Source: Pseudomonadales bacterium
GTDB taxonomy: Bacteria; Pseudomonadota; Gammaproteobacteria; Pseudomonadales; Pseudohongiellaceae
Reading direction: 5' to 3'
DNA length: 35,060 bases
Assembly (NCBI GenBank): GCA_022822865.1
Contig: JAJDYJ010000086.1
Location: forward strand, 1 to 35,060
Position numbers and translations under genes: made by a program. Position 1 is the first letter of the stretch, and the number at the start of each line of letters is the position of its first letter. Of the stretch, positions 20,080-27,111 are shown one piece after another. The notes beneath the pieces were generated by a model. It was given only the letters and a program-made list of their open reading frames with translations, was not told the origin of the DNA and ran no database searches.

Positions 20080-20748
20080 ATGCAACTGATCTTCGGCGCC
20101 AGCCTCGAAGTACAGATTGTCATATTCATTCTGATCGCGCTGTCGATCGTTTCCTGGGGCATCATCGTGCAGCGCTACCTGGTGCTCTCGACCGCCGAGA
20201 AAAGCGTGCACAATTTCGAGGAGCGCTTCTGGTCGGGAATCGATCTCGGTCTGTTGTACAAGGAAGGCAGCCAGATGCAGGAGGAAGGCGTGGCCATGGC
20301 CGGCATGGAGAATATCTTCCGGGTCGGATTCAAGGAGTTCATGCGCCTGCGGCAGCAGGGCAATGTCGACGGGGAAGCGGTCATGGAAGGCGCCCAGCGC
20401 GCCATGCGGGTCGCGTATTCGCGGGAAGAGGAAAAACTCGAACGGCACCTGGCCTTTCTGGCGACGGTGGGTTCGGTATCTCCCTATATCGGCCTGTTCG
20501 GGACCGTGATCGGCATCATGAACGCCTTCATCGGGCTCGCCAGCCAGACCCAGGCCACCTTGCAGGTGGTGGCGCCGGGCATCGCCGAGGCGCTGATCGT
20601 CACCGCCATCGGCCTGTTCGCGGCGATTCCGGCGGTGGTCGCCTACAATCGCTATTCGTCGAAAGTGGATTCCGTAACCGGCAGTTACATCACCTTCACC
20701 GACGAATTTTCCAGCATTCTGCACCGGCAGATTCACACCACGGGCTGA
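20080..20748 (+). CDS. tolQ: Tol-Pal system proton-channel subunit TolQ
   Basis: This 222-aa inner-membrane protein of the MotA/TolQ/ExbB family pairs with TolR to use proton-motive force and energise TolA. TM1 lies near residues 11-30 (VQIVIFILIALSIVSWGIIV). TM2 and TM3 lie in the conserved stretch SVSPYIGLFGTVIGIMNAF and IAEALIVTAIGLFAAIPAVV. The ATG at 20080 has a poor ribosome site; an in-frame GTG at 20059, 8 bases after GGAG, would add 7 residues and make the N-terminus closer to the E. coli length. It is the first gene of a tol operon that lacks ybgC. Confidence 0.93.
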   Translation: MQLIFGASLEVQIVIFILIALSIVSWGIIVQRYLVLSTAEKSVHNFEERFWSGIDLGLLYKEGSQMQEEGVAMAGMENIFRVGFKEFMRLRQQGNVDGEAVMEGAQRAMRVAYSREEEKLERHLAFLATVGSVSPYIGLFGTVIGIMNAFIGLASQTQATLQVVAPGIAEALIVTAIGLFAAIPAVVAYNRYSSKVDSVTGSYITFTDEFSSILHRQIHTTG

Positions 20749-20760
20749 TCGGAGGGCGAC

Positions 20761-21204
20761 ATGGAAACGCTGGCGCGCAAGAAACGCCGTCCCATGAGCG
20801 AGATCAACGTGGTACCGTATATCGATGTGATGCTCGTGCTGCTGATCGTGTTCATGATTACCGCGCCGCTGCTCAATCAGGGAATCGAAGTCGAACTGCC
20901 GGAGGCCAACAACGAACCGCTGGATCTCGATGAGAATCTGGAAACGCTGGTCGTCACCATCACCTCGGCCGGCGAATATTTCCTCAGCCTGGGCGCGACG
21001 GGCGAGGATCGGCAATCGCTGGATCTGGAAACGGTGGCCAGGCAGGTCGGCCAGATTCTGAACGCGAATCCGACGGTGCAGGTACTGATCGAAGGCGACA
21101 CCAACGCGACCTGGGGCGCGATGATCAATCTCATCACCGCCTTGCAGAACGCGGGCGTGGAGAATCCCAATTTCATCACCCAGCCGCTGACTGAGCTGCA
21201 ATGA
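20761..21204 (+). CDS. tolR: Tol-Pal system subunit TolR
   Basis: This 147-aa inner-membrane partner of TolQ has a short cytoplasmic N-terminus (METLARKKRRPMSEINVVPY), one membrane helix (IDVMLVLLIVFMITAPLL) holding the proton-carrying Asp22, and a periplasmic ExbD-type domain that contacts peptidoglycan. GGAGG lies 5-6 bases upstream of the ATG, 12 bp after the tolQ stop. Confidence 0.94.
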   Translation: METLARKKRRPMSEINVVPYIDVMLVLLIVFMITAPLLNQGIEVELPEANNEPLDLDENLETLVVTITSAGEYFLSLGATGEDRQSLDLETVARQVGQILNANPTVQVLIEGDTNATWGAMINLITALQNAGVENPNFITQPLTELQ

Positions 21205-21215
21205 GGTAAACGGCC

Positions 21216-22037
21216 TTGCATTCCGGTCTTCGCTATCTCATCGGTTTCAACGGTTACCCGTTCTCGGCGGTGGCGGCCGTCGTGCTGCACTGCCTGGTGC
21301 TCGGATTCATCCTGTACTGGAACACCGCCAGCGATTCGAGCGAATTCGATCTCGTGCAGCCGACCGTGATCAAGTCCCTGTTCATCGACGAGAATCCGCA
21401 ATTGCGCGAACGCCGGCGGCTCGAGCGCCAGCAGATCCAGCGGCAGCAGGAAGAAGAGCAGCGCCGGCTGCAGGAACAGCAGCGCCAACAGGAAGAGGAG
21501 CAGCAGCGCCAGGAAGAAGAACGGCAACGCCAGGCCGAGGAGGAACGCCAACGCCAGCAACTGCTGGAACAGCAACGTCAGCAGGAATTGCGCGACCAGG
21601 CCGAACGGGAGCGGCTGGAAGAGGAACGACGGCGGCAGGAAGAACTTGCCGAGCAGCAGCGGCGGCAGCAACAGCAAGAAGCGGAACGGGCCCGGCTGGC
21701 GGAAGAGGCCGCGGCCGCGGCGGCCAGGACCGAGTTTGAAGTCGTGCAGAGCGGCGTCGCGCTGATTCAGCAGTTTATCGAGGAAGCCTGGAATCGCCCG
21801 CCGAGTGCGCGTAACGGCATGCGCGCGGTGCTGCGCATCGGCATGCTGCCGACCGGCGAAGTAACTGATGTGATGGTCGTCGAATCGAGTGGCGATGCGC
21901 CTTTCGACCGCGCCGCCACGAATGCAGTCTACAGTGCTCAGCCGTTCAGCGAACTGCAACAGATGCCGATCAATATTTTCAACGACAACTTTCGAACGCT
22001 TACATTGATTTTCCAACCCGAGGATTTGCTAAATTGA
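21216..22037 (+). CDS. tolA: Tol-Pal system bridging protein TolA
   Basis: This 273-aa protein spans the periplasm and links TolQR to TolB/Pal during outer-membrane constriction. It begins at TTG, the only usable start, with GAGGT about 9 bases upstream. The membrane helix is at about 17-36 (AVAAVVLHCLVLGFILYW). A long Gln/Glu/Arg-rich helix (about 60-171) follows, encoded by near-repetitive CAG/GAA codons. A TonB/TolA C-terminal domain comes last (VVQSGVALIQQFIEEAWNRP to the end). The helix is much shorter than in E. coli TolA (421 aa). The stop overlaps the tolB start (TTGA). Confidence 0.92.
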   Translation: MHSGLRYLIGFNGYPFSAVAAVVLHCLVLGFILYWNTASDSSEFDLVQPTVIKSLFIDENPQLRERRRLERQQIQRQQEEEQRRLQEQQRQQEEEQQRQEEERQRQAEEERQRQQLLEQQRQQELRDQAERERLEEERRRQEELAEQQRRQQQQEAERARLAEEAAAAAARTEFEVVQSGVALIQQFIEEAWNRPPSARNGMRAVLRIGMLPTGEVTDVMVVESSGDAPFDRAATNAVYSAQPFSELQQMPINIFNDNFRTLTLIFQPEDLLN

Positions 22038-23347
22038 AAACCCATCGTTCGCTGCTTGCGATCATTCTGTTGGCCGTAAACGCTGCGGCGTACGCGCAAC
22101 TGAGCATCCAGATCACCCAGGGCGTCGATAATCCGATTCCCATCGCCGTGGTGCCGTTCCAGACCGCCGGCATCGGATTCGGCGCCGAAGACGTGGCCCG
22201 GGTCGTCGCAAACGATCTCGAACAGGTGGGCGAATTCCGCGCGCTGGAACGCGAAAACCTGTTGAGCATGCCGAGCGAGCAAAGCGAGGTCTTCTTCCGC
22301 GACTGGCAGGTCATGGCGCAGGATTACCTGCTCGTGGGCAAGGTCACCGGCACGCCCGGCAGCCAGTTGGTGCAGGTCCAGTACGAGTTTTTCGACGTCA
22401 ACCGCGAATTGCTGCTCGCCGGCGAAATACTCAGCGGAAGCATTTCGCAATTGCGCGACATCGGCCATGAGATCAGCAATATCGTCTACGAACAGGTGAC
22501 CGGTATCCGCGGCGCCTTTACCACGCAGATTCTCTATGTGGTCGCTGAACAGGGTCCCGGCGGCAATGCCAGTTTCAGGCTCGAAAAGGCCGATTACGAC
22601 GGCCGCCGGCCCCAGGTGCTGCTGCGTTCCCAGGAGCCCATCATGTCGCCGAACTGGTCGCCGGGCGCGCAGGAAGTCGCCTACGTTTCCTTCGAGACCG
22701 ACCTGCCGCGAATCTACACCCAGAACATCGCCACCGGCCAGCGCCGCCAGATCACCAATTACCCCGGCATCAACAGTTCGCCGGTCTATTCTCCCGACGG
22801 CAACATGCTGGCCATGGTGCTGTCCAAGGATGGCAGCCCGGACATCTACGTGCAGGATCTGCGCAGCAACGAATTGATTCGGGTCACCGATCATCCCGCC
22901 ATCGACACCGAGCCGAGCTGGACGCCGGACGGGCGTTCGATCGTCTTCATGTCGGACCGCACGGGACAGCCGCAGATCTACCAGATCGAAATAGGCGCGA
23001 GTTCCTTCGATGTGGAACGGCTCACCTACGATTGTTTCCAGTGCGCCAAGGCCAGATTTCTGCCCGATGGCAACAATCTGGTGCACGTTCGCCGGGAAAC
23101 CCGGCAAAGCCCGACCTACCAGATCGCGATCATCAATATCGAGACCTTGCGCGTGATCACATTGACCGATACTTCGCTCGATGAATCGCCGAGTCTGGCG
23201 CCGAACGGCAGCATGATCATGTACGCGACGAAGTACCAGGGAAGAGGCGTTCTCGACGCTGTTTCCATTGACGGTCTGGTGAAGTTCCGTTTACCATCGG
23301 CACAGGGTGACGTGCGCGAACCCGCATGGTCCCCGTTCCTGAATTAA
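22034..23347 (+). CDS. tolB: Tol-Pal system periplasmic beta-propeller TolB
   Basis: This 437-aa periplasmic protein binds Pal and TolA. A Sec signal peptide (about 1-21, ending AAYA) is followed by the N-terminal TolB domain (about 22-170) and six PD40-type propeller blades, with repeats such as SPNWSPGAQEVAYVSFE, SPVYSPDGNMLAMVL, EPSWTPDGRSIVFMSD and SPSLAPNGSMIMYAT. The TTG start overlaps the tolA stop by 4 bases; an ATG start is not available near by. A 103-bp gap follows before pal. Confidence 0.95.
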   Translation: MKTHRSLLAIILLAVNAAAYAQLSIQITQGVDNPIPIAVVPFQTAGIGFGAEDVARVVANDLEQVGEFRALERENLLSMPSEQSEVFFRDWQVMAQDYLLVGKVTGTPGSQLVQVQYEFFDVNRELLLAGEILSGSISQLRDIGHEISNIVYEQVTGIRGAFTTQILYVVAEQGPGGNASFRLEKADYDGRRPQVLLRSQEPIMSPNWSPGAQEVAYVSFETDLPRIYTQNIATGQRRQITNYPGINSSPVYSPDGNMLAMVLSKDGSPDIYVQDLRSNELIRVTDHPAIDTEPSWTPDGRSIVFMSDRTGQPQIYQIEIGASSFDVERLTYDCFQCAKARFLPDGNNLVHVRRETRQSPTYQIAIINIETLRVITLTDTSLDESPSLAPNGSMIMYATKYQGRGVLDAVSIDGLVKFRLPSAQGDVREPAWSPFLN

Positions 23348-23450
23348 ATGTTGTTCGCTTGCGGTCGAAAAGGGTGTAGAGACCGTCTGAATCGACGCGG
23401 TTGACGGGCGGCGATCAAACCTAAAAACATGTTGTTGGAGGACACAAAGA
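23348..23450 (+). promoter_or_regulatory. tolB-pal intergenic gap, possible weak pal promoter
   Basis: This is the only gap above 100 bp inside the tol operon. TTGACG at 23401-23406 is a good -35 match, but the hexamers 17-18 bp downstream (AAAACA/AAACAT) are poor -10 matches. A strong Shine-Dalgarno sequence (GGAGG, 23437-23441) serves pal. A separate pal promoter here is possible but weakly supported. Confidence 0.25.
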
Positions 23451-23981
23451 GTGGGAACCCAGAGCTATTCAATCTTTAAGGCGGCATTGCTTGTATTTTC
23501 GCTGGCCTTGTTCGCGGCATGCAGTTCCACCGAGGACGTGGACGACCAGCAATCCGCCGGAGGAGAAAGCGATACCGGCAGTTCCGCGCAAACCAGCGGA
23601 ACCAGCGAGCCTCCGCCGCTGACGGCCGAAGAAATCGCGATGCAGGAAGCGTTGCGCACCACGATTTTCTACTTCGACTTCGACATAGCCGAATTCAAGG
23701 CGGAAGATCGCGATACGCTGACGTATCACGCCCGGGATCTGGCCGGCAACCCTGACCGCCGCATTCGCCTCGAAGGCCATGCCGACGAGCGGGGCACGCG
23801 CGAATACAACCTCGCGCTCGGTGAGCGCCGGGCGAACGGCATTCTCAACTATCTCATCGTGAACGGCGCGTCCAGAGCCCAGATCGAAGTGGTCAGCTAT
23901 GGCGAGGAGCGTCCGGCGGAAACCGGCACGAACGAGACTGCCTACGCGGCAAACCGGCGCGTCGAGATCGTCGGGAGATAG
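23451..23981 (+). CDS. pal: Peptidoglycan-associated outer-membrane lipoprotein Pal
   Basis: This 176-aa lipoprotein anchors the outer membrane to peptidoglycan. It starts at GTG with GGAGG 9 bases upstream. The signal peptide ends in LFAAC, making Cys24 the lipidation site. A Ser/Gly/Glu-rich linker (about 25-55) leads to an OmpA-like domain: TTIFYFDFDIAEF, then RLEGHADERGTREYNLALGE and GILNYLIVNGA, which include the diaminopimelate-binding residues. Confidence 0.96.
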   Translation: MGTQSYSIFKAALLVFSLALFAACSSTEDVDDQQSAGGESDTGSSAQTSGTSEPPPLTAEEIAMQEALRTTIFYFDFDIAEFKAEDRDTLTYHARDLAGNPDRRIRLEGHADERGTREYNLALGERRANGILNYLIVNGASRAQIEVVSYGEERPAETGTNETAYAANRRVEIVGR

Positions 23982-23993
23982 TCAGGCGTCGCC

Positions 23994-24857
23994 ATGGGCA
24001 GAGGCCTGGTGCTGAGCGGTTCGAGGATCCTGGCCGGCGTATGTTTGCTGCTGGCGGCGGTGACGCTGCCTGCGCAGGATCGCCCATTGTTCCCGGGCCA
24101 GTACCAGCCCGAGGCTGCCGGCGCCAGTAACGACGCATTGTCCCTCCTGCTCGATCAGAACAACCAGATGCGCGCGGAGCTTCAGGCCCTGCGCGCACTG
24201 GTCGAGGAACAGGGATTCGAATTGCGCAGGCTGCAGCGCGATTCACTGAATCGCTATACCAATATGGACGAACGGCTGCAGGCGCTGGAAAGCGGCGCTG
24301 CGCCGGCCATGGCCGTTCCCGACGCGAATTCACCTGCACAAACCGCACCCGTTGAATCCACATTGCCTCCTATAGCCGAGTCGTTTCCGTCGGCTGCGCC
24401 GGAACCGGCGAATTCGGAAGCCATCGCTCCCGCTACGCCGAATCCCGTGCGCGGTCGAACTTCGACCTTGCAGCCCGCGGTCCTCAGCGAACAACAGCTC
24501 TACCAGATGGCCTACGAGTCGGCGATCAATTCCAACTTCGAGCGGTCCATCGCCGAGTTCGATCAATATCTGAGCGTCTATCCCCAGGGCAGGTTCGTCG
24601 CCAACGCGCATTACTGGAAGGGCCAGTCGTATCTGTATCTCGACCGCTTCGACGAAGCCAGGGATTCCTACGAAATCATACTGAACGAGTACGGCGACTC
24701 GCCCAAATTGCCCGATGCAATGTACGGCCTCGGACAGGCCTTTCAGGGGCTCGGCGATACGTCGCAAGCCCGGAATCTTTTCAATACCATCAAGCGCCGC
24801 TATCCCAACACCGGCGTCGCGAATCTCGCCGACTCCAATCTTCAGTCACTCGATTGA
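23994..24857 (+). CDS. cpoB: Cell-division coordinator CpoB (YbgF)
   Basis: This 287-aa periplasmic protein couples Tol constriction with PBP1B-driven septal wall synthesis. A signal peptide (about 1-28, ending LPAQ) precedes a trimerising coiled coil (LLLDQNNQMRAELQALRALV to about 95). A Pro/Ala-rich linker leads to a C-terminal tetratricopeptide domain (LYQMAYESAINSNFERSIAE, AHYWKGQSYLYLDRFDEARD and a third copy). It closes the tol operon, and its stop overlaps the queE start (TTGA). Confidence 0.93.
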   Translation: MGRGLVLSGSRILAGVCLLLAAVTLPAQDRPLFPGQYQPEAAGASNDALSLLLDQNNQMRAELQALRALVEEQGFELRRLQRDSLNRYTNMDERLQALESGAAPAMAVPDANSPAQTAPVESTLPPIAESFPSAAPEPANSEAIAPATPNPVRGRTSTLQPAVLSEQQLYQMAYESAINSNFERSIAEFDQYLSVYPQGRFVANAHYWKGQSYLYLDRFDEARDSYEIILNEYGDSPKLPDAMYGLGQAFQGLGDTSQARNLFNTIKRRYPNTGVANLADSNLQSLD

Positions 24858-25492
24858 TCCGAATTACCGAAATCTTCCACTCCCTGCAAGGCGAGAGCCG
24901 GACCATGGGAATTCCGACGGTATTCGTCCGCCTGACCGGATGTCCCTTGCGCTGCGTCTATTGCGATACCGCTTACGCTTTCAGCGGCGGCGAATCGATG
25001 GAGCTTGAGGAAATTCTCGAGCGGGTCGCCTCCTGGAATTGCCGCCACGTGACCGTGACCGGCGGCGAACCCCTGGCCCAGCCGGAATGCCTCGATCTGC
25101 TCAAATCCCTGTGTGACCGGGACCACGAGGTTTCGCTGGAGACCGGCGGCGCCATGCCGGTGGAAGAAGTCGACCCCCGGGTCTGCATTGTCATGGACCT
25201 GAAAACGCCGGGTTCGCGCGAATCGCATCGCAACCGGTACGAGAATCTGCAACACCTGCGCGCTACCGACCAGGTCAAATTCGTGATCTGCGATCGCAAG
25301 GATTACGAATGGAGCATGTGGCAGGTCAGAAAGCACCGACTTGCCGAGCGCATCGACGACGTGCTGTTCTCGCCTTCTCACGAAGAACTCGATCCGGCCC
25401 AACTCGCGCAATGGATTCTCGATGACCGGTTGCCGGTGCGGATGCAGATCCAGTTGCACAAGCTGCTCTGGAATTCGGAGCCGGGACGCTAG
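24854..25492 (+). CDS. queE: 7-carboxy-7-deazaguanine synthase
   Basis: This 212-aa radical-SAM enzyme converts 6-carboxytetrahydropterin to 7-carboxy-7-deazaguanine on the way to preQ0 and queuosine. The iron-sulfur cysteines are in [15 protein letters not shown] (CX3CX2C), followed by [11 protein letters not shown] and LETGGAMP. The N-terminal [10 protein letters not shown] substrate motif is present. It begins at TTG overlapping the cpoB stop; no other start fits. The next gene, queC, performs the following step. Confidence 0.95.
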   Translation: MIRITEIFHSLQGESRTMGIPTVFVRLTGCPLRCVYCDTAYAFSGGESMELEEILERVASWNCRHVTVTGGEPLAQPECLDLLKSLCDRDHEVSLETGGAMPVEEVDPRVCIVMDLKTPGSRESHRNRYENLQHLRATDQVKFVICDRKDYEWSMWQVRKHRLAERIDDVLFSPSHEELDPAQLAQWILDDRLPVRMQIQLHKLLWNSEPGR

Positions 25493-25515
25493 ACCGGGGC
25501 AGGGGAGAATATCCA

Positions 25516-26193
25516 ATGCGGCAGACGGCGGTAGTGCTGCTTTCCGGCGGACTCGATTCGGCGACCAGTCTCGCCATTGCCACAGCGCGCGGTTATCGCT
25601 GCCATGCGCTCAGTTTCGATTACGGCCAGCGTTCGACGGCCGAGATCGAGGCGGCAAGGCGGCAGGCGCGGAATCAGGAAGTCGTCGAACATCGCGTGCT
25701 GAATCTGCCGCTCGGCCAGTTCGGCGGTTCGGCACTGACCGACAGCAGCATCGACGTTCCCGAATCCCCCGGCGAAGGAATCCCCGCAACTTACGTGCCC
25801 GCACGCAACACGATCTTTCTTTCCAATGCGCTCGCCTGGGCCGAAATCATCGGCGCCGGCGCCATCTTCATCGGCGTCAACGCGCTCGACTATTCCGGCT
25901 ATCCGGACTGCCGGCCGGAATACATGGAGGCGTTCCAGCGACTGGTGGACGTCGCCACGAAGGCCGGCGTCGAAGGCAGGAAGATCACCCTGGAAGCGCC
26001 GCTGATTCATATGAGCAAGGCGGAAATCATTCGCGCCGGAACGGAACTCGGAGTCGATTACGCTGGCACGCTGTCATGCTATCAGGCTGACGAGCAGGGT
26101 CTGGCCTGCGGTCAATGCGACAGTTGCCGGCTGCGCCGCGAGGGCTTCGCGGCCGCCGGCATCGCGGATCCGACGCGCTACCGCCCGGCTTGA
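25516..26193 (+). CDS. queC: 7-cyano-7-deazaguanine (preQ0) synthase
   Basis: This 225-aa ATP-dependent enzyme turns the queE product into preQ0. The N-terminal PP-loop is [13 protein letters not shown]. Family motifs include [28 protein letters not shown] and [17 protein letters not shown], and four zinc-binding cysteines lie at the C-terminus (LSCYQ then CGQCDSCRL). GGGGAG precedes the ATG. The stop overlaps the -35 element of the tRNA promoter. Confidence 0.96.
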   Translation: MRQTAVVLLSGGLDSATSLAIATARGYRCHALSFDYGQRSTAEIEAARRQARNQEVVEHRVLNLPLGQFGGSALTDSSIDVPESPGEGIPATYVPARNTIFLSNALAWAEIIGAGAIFIGVNALDYSGYPDCRPEYMEAFQRLVDVATKAGVEGRKITLEAPLIHMSKAEIIRAGTELGVDYAGTLSCYQADEQGLACGQCDSCRLRREGFAAAGIADPTRYRPA

Positions 26194-26217
26194 GTTTTTC
26201 TGATTTGGTAGTAAGAT
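26190..26217 (+). promoter_or_regulatory. Promoter of tRNA-Lys
   Basis: TTGAGT (26190-26195) and TAAGAT (26212-26217) are 16 bp apart, and the GC-rich tract GCGCCCTCCGCG separates the -10 box from the mature tRNA. Such GC discriminators mark stable-RNA promoters under stringent control. The -35 box includes the queC stop codon. Confidence 0.6.
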
Positions 26218-26229
26218 TGCGCCCTCCGC

Positions 26230-26305
26230 GGGTCGTTAGCTCAGTTGGTAGAGCAGAAGGCTTTTAACCTTTTGGTCATAGGTTCGAATCCTATACGACC
26301 CACCA
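26230..26305 (+). tRNA. tRNA-Lys (anticodon UUU)
   Basis: This 76-nt cloverleaf includes an encoded CCA. The acceptor arm GGGTCGT pairs with ACGACCC; the D arm is GCTC/GAGC; the anticodon arm is GAAGG with CCTTT around loop CTTTTAA, giving anticodon TTT; the T arm is ATAGG/CCTAT around TTCGAAT; the discriminator is A. tRNA-Lys(UUU) is one of the substrates of MnmH, which is encoded earlier in the window. Its 3' end is a candidate prophage attachment site. Confidence 0.97.
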
Positions 26306-26337
26306 ATTCCCTTTCTTGACGATGTGTGGCTTCGAGC

Positions 26338-26479
26338 GGGGCCGCGAGGGGGAGCGTCTATGCGCTTAATCTCGCCTCGTCATCCATGACGAGACTCGAA
26401 TCGGGTCGTCGCCGCTTCAGGCCATCCATGGCACGCGACGACTCCCACGACGCGCATAGACGCTCCCCCTCACGGCCCC
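26338..26479. repeat. 142-bp nested palindrome with 28-bp arms
   Basis: The outer arms (26338-26365 and 26452-26479) are inverted copies with a single difference in 28 bp. Inside are two further hairpins: CTCGTCAT/ATGACGAG at 26376-26393, and GTCGTCGC/GCGACGAC at 26405-26442, the latter enclosing GCCATCCATGGC (26421-26432). Both inner tips contain CATCCATG. The transcript or single strand would fold into a three-way branched structure. No protein is encoded and no target-site duplication was seen. It could be a host REP/BIME-like repeat or a MITE; both are inference. Confidence 0.75.
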
Positions 26480-26898
26480 TTACGCCGTGCAGTCCCCCGG
26501 ATTTCTGGTTTCAACTCAGCGAAATTGAACAATTTTGGGCGAACGCAGGGTCATCTAAGTAATCGGAGTACATGCCGATAACCACTCTAGACGTTGTTGG
26601 AGGTAGCCATTCGGCAGCTGCAGCAGACAGGCTTCCGACGGCTCCTATCGGCTCTAGAGGACGAGTCGAGTTATTTTTCCTTGATTCATGGCTTACCGGC
26701 AGATATGCGTATACCATCTGGTCGCACACTCAGGTTTTCCATGGACTGCACGGAAAGGAGCCGCAACAGGATATGACAGAACCCGCCATCCCCATTTCGA
26801 TCTCAGATCTGTGTATAGGCTTGCGAAAAACTCGCCGGAATTATTGCGAATCTTTTTTTTGCACCAAATTAGTGCGCCGCGAAATGTGCTCCCACGAA
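26480..26898. other. Gene-poor stretch between palindrome and phage tail genes
   Basis: No convincing gene is visible here. AT content is clearly higher than on either side, especially at 26810-26910. A minus-strand frame of 72 codons (26511-26729, GTG start, ending NCSISLS) and a plus-strand frame (26572-27201) exist, but both lack a ribosome site and recognisable motifs, and the plus frame is antisense to the tail genes. The host/prophage boundary may lie in this stretch. Confidence 0.4.
26826..26860. terminator. Possible bidirectional terminator after the tail operon
   Basis: A short stem TCGC/GCGA (26832-26835 with 26846-26849) is flanked by A5 on the left, which reads as T5 for minus-strand transcripts, and by TCTTTTTTTT on the right for plus-strand transcripts. 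The stem is only 4 bp, so this is a weak call that rests mainly on the T-runs and on the position just beyond the last tail gene. Confidence 0.3.
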
Positions 26899-27111
26899 TT
26901 AGGTTATAGTAACTGGAATCGCCGCCAGAACAGCGGAGTTTTTGTCGAGCTTTCGGACTTCGGTGGTGCCTGCGGAGACGCCCGTGATTTCGCGGCCGAC
27001 GCCCGGGACCCAAGGGCCCACCGCGACGATATTGCTATCCGACGACGACAGGTCCTGGCCGTCGCCGAGCAAAAGAAACACCGTTTTCTCTCCCACCGCC
27101 AGCGTCCTCAC
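26899..27111 (-). CDS. Small Big2-like phage protein
   Basis: This encodes 70 aa from a GTG start that overlaps the stop of the 565-aa gene by 4 bases (GTGA), with AAGGAGGAG about 9 bases upstream. The pattern SSSDSNIVAVG, then REITGVSAGTTEV and a final IPVTIT, resembles one bacterial Ig-like (Big2) domain, in which a similar order of strands occurs. Single small Ig-like proteins are often the last gene of tail operons and may decorate the fibre. It has no signal peptide or membrane segment. The function is unknown; the gene call rests on coupling and ribosome site. Confidence 0.65.
   Translation of the reverse strand: MRTLAVGEKTVFLLLGDGQDLSSSDSNIVAVGPWVPGVGREITGVSAGTTEVRKLDKNSAVLAAIPVTIT

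Noticed and set aside
26511..26729. Minus-strand 72-codon frame (GTG start) after the tail operon
   Set aside because: No Shine-Dalgarno sequence, no recognised family, and it lies beyond the probable terminator. It may be a decayed fragment but cannot be supported as a gene.
26861..26885. GCACCAAATTAGTGC hairpin as tail-operon terminator
   Set aside because: On the minus strand it is followed by A residues, not T, so it cannot be an intrinsic terminator for the tail genes.
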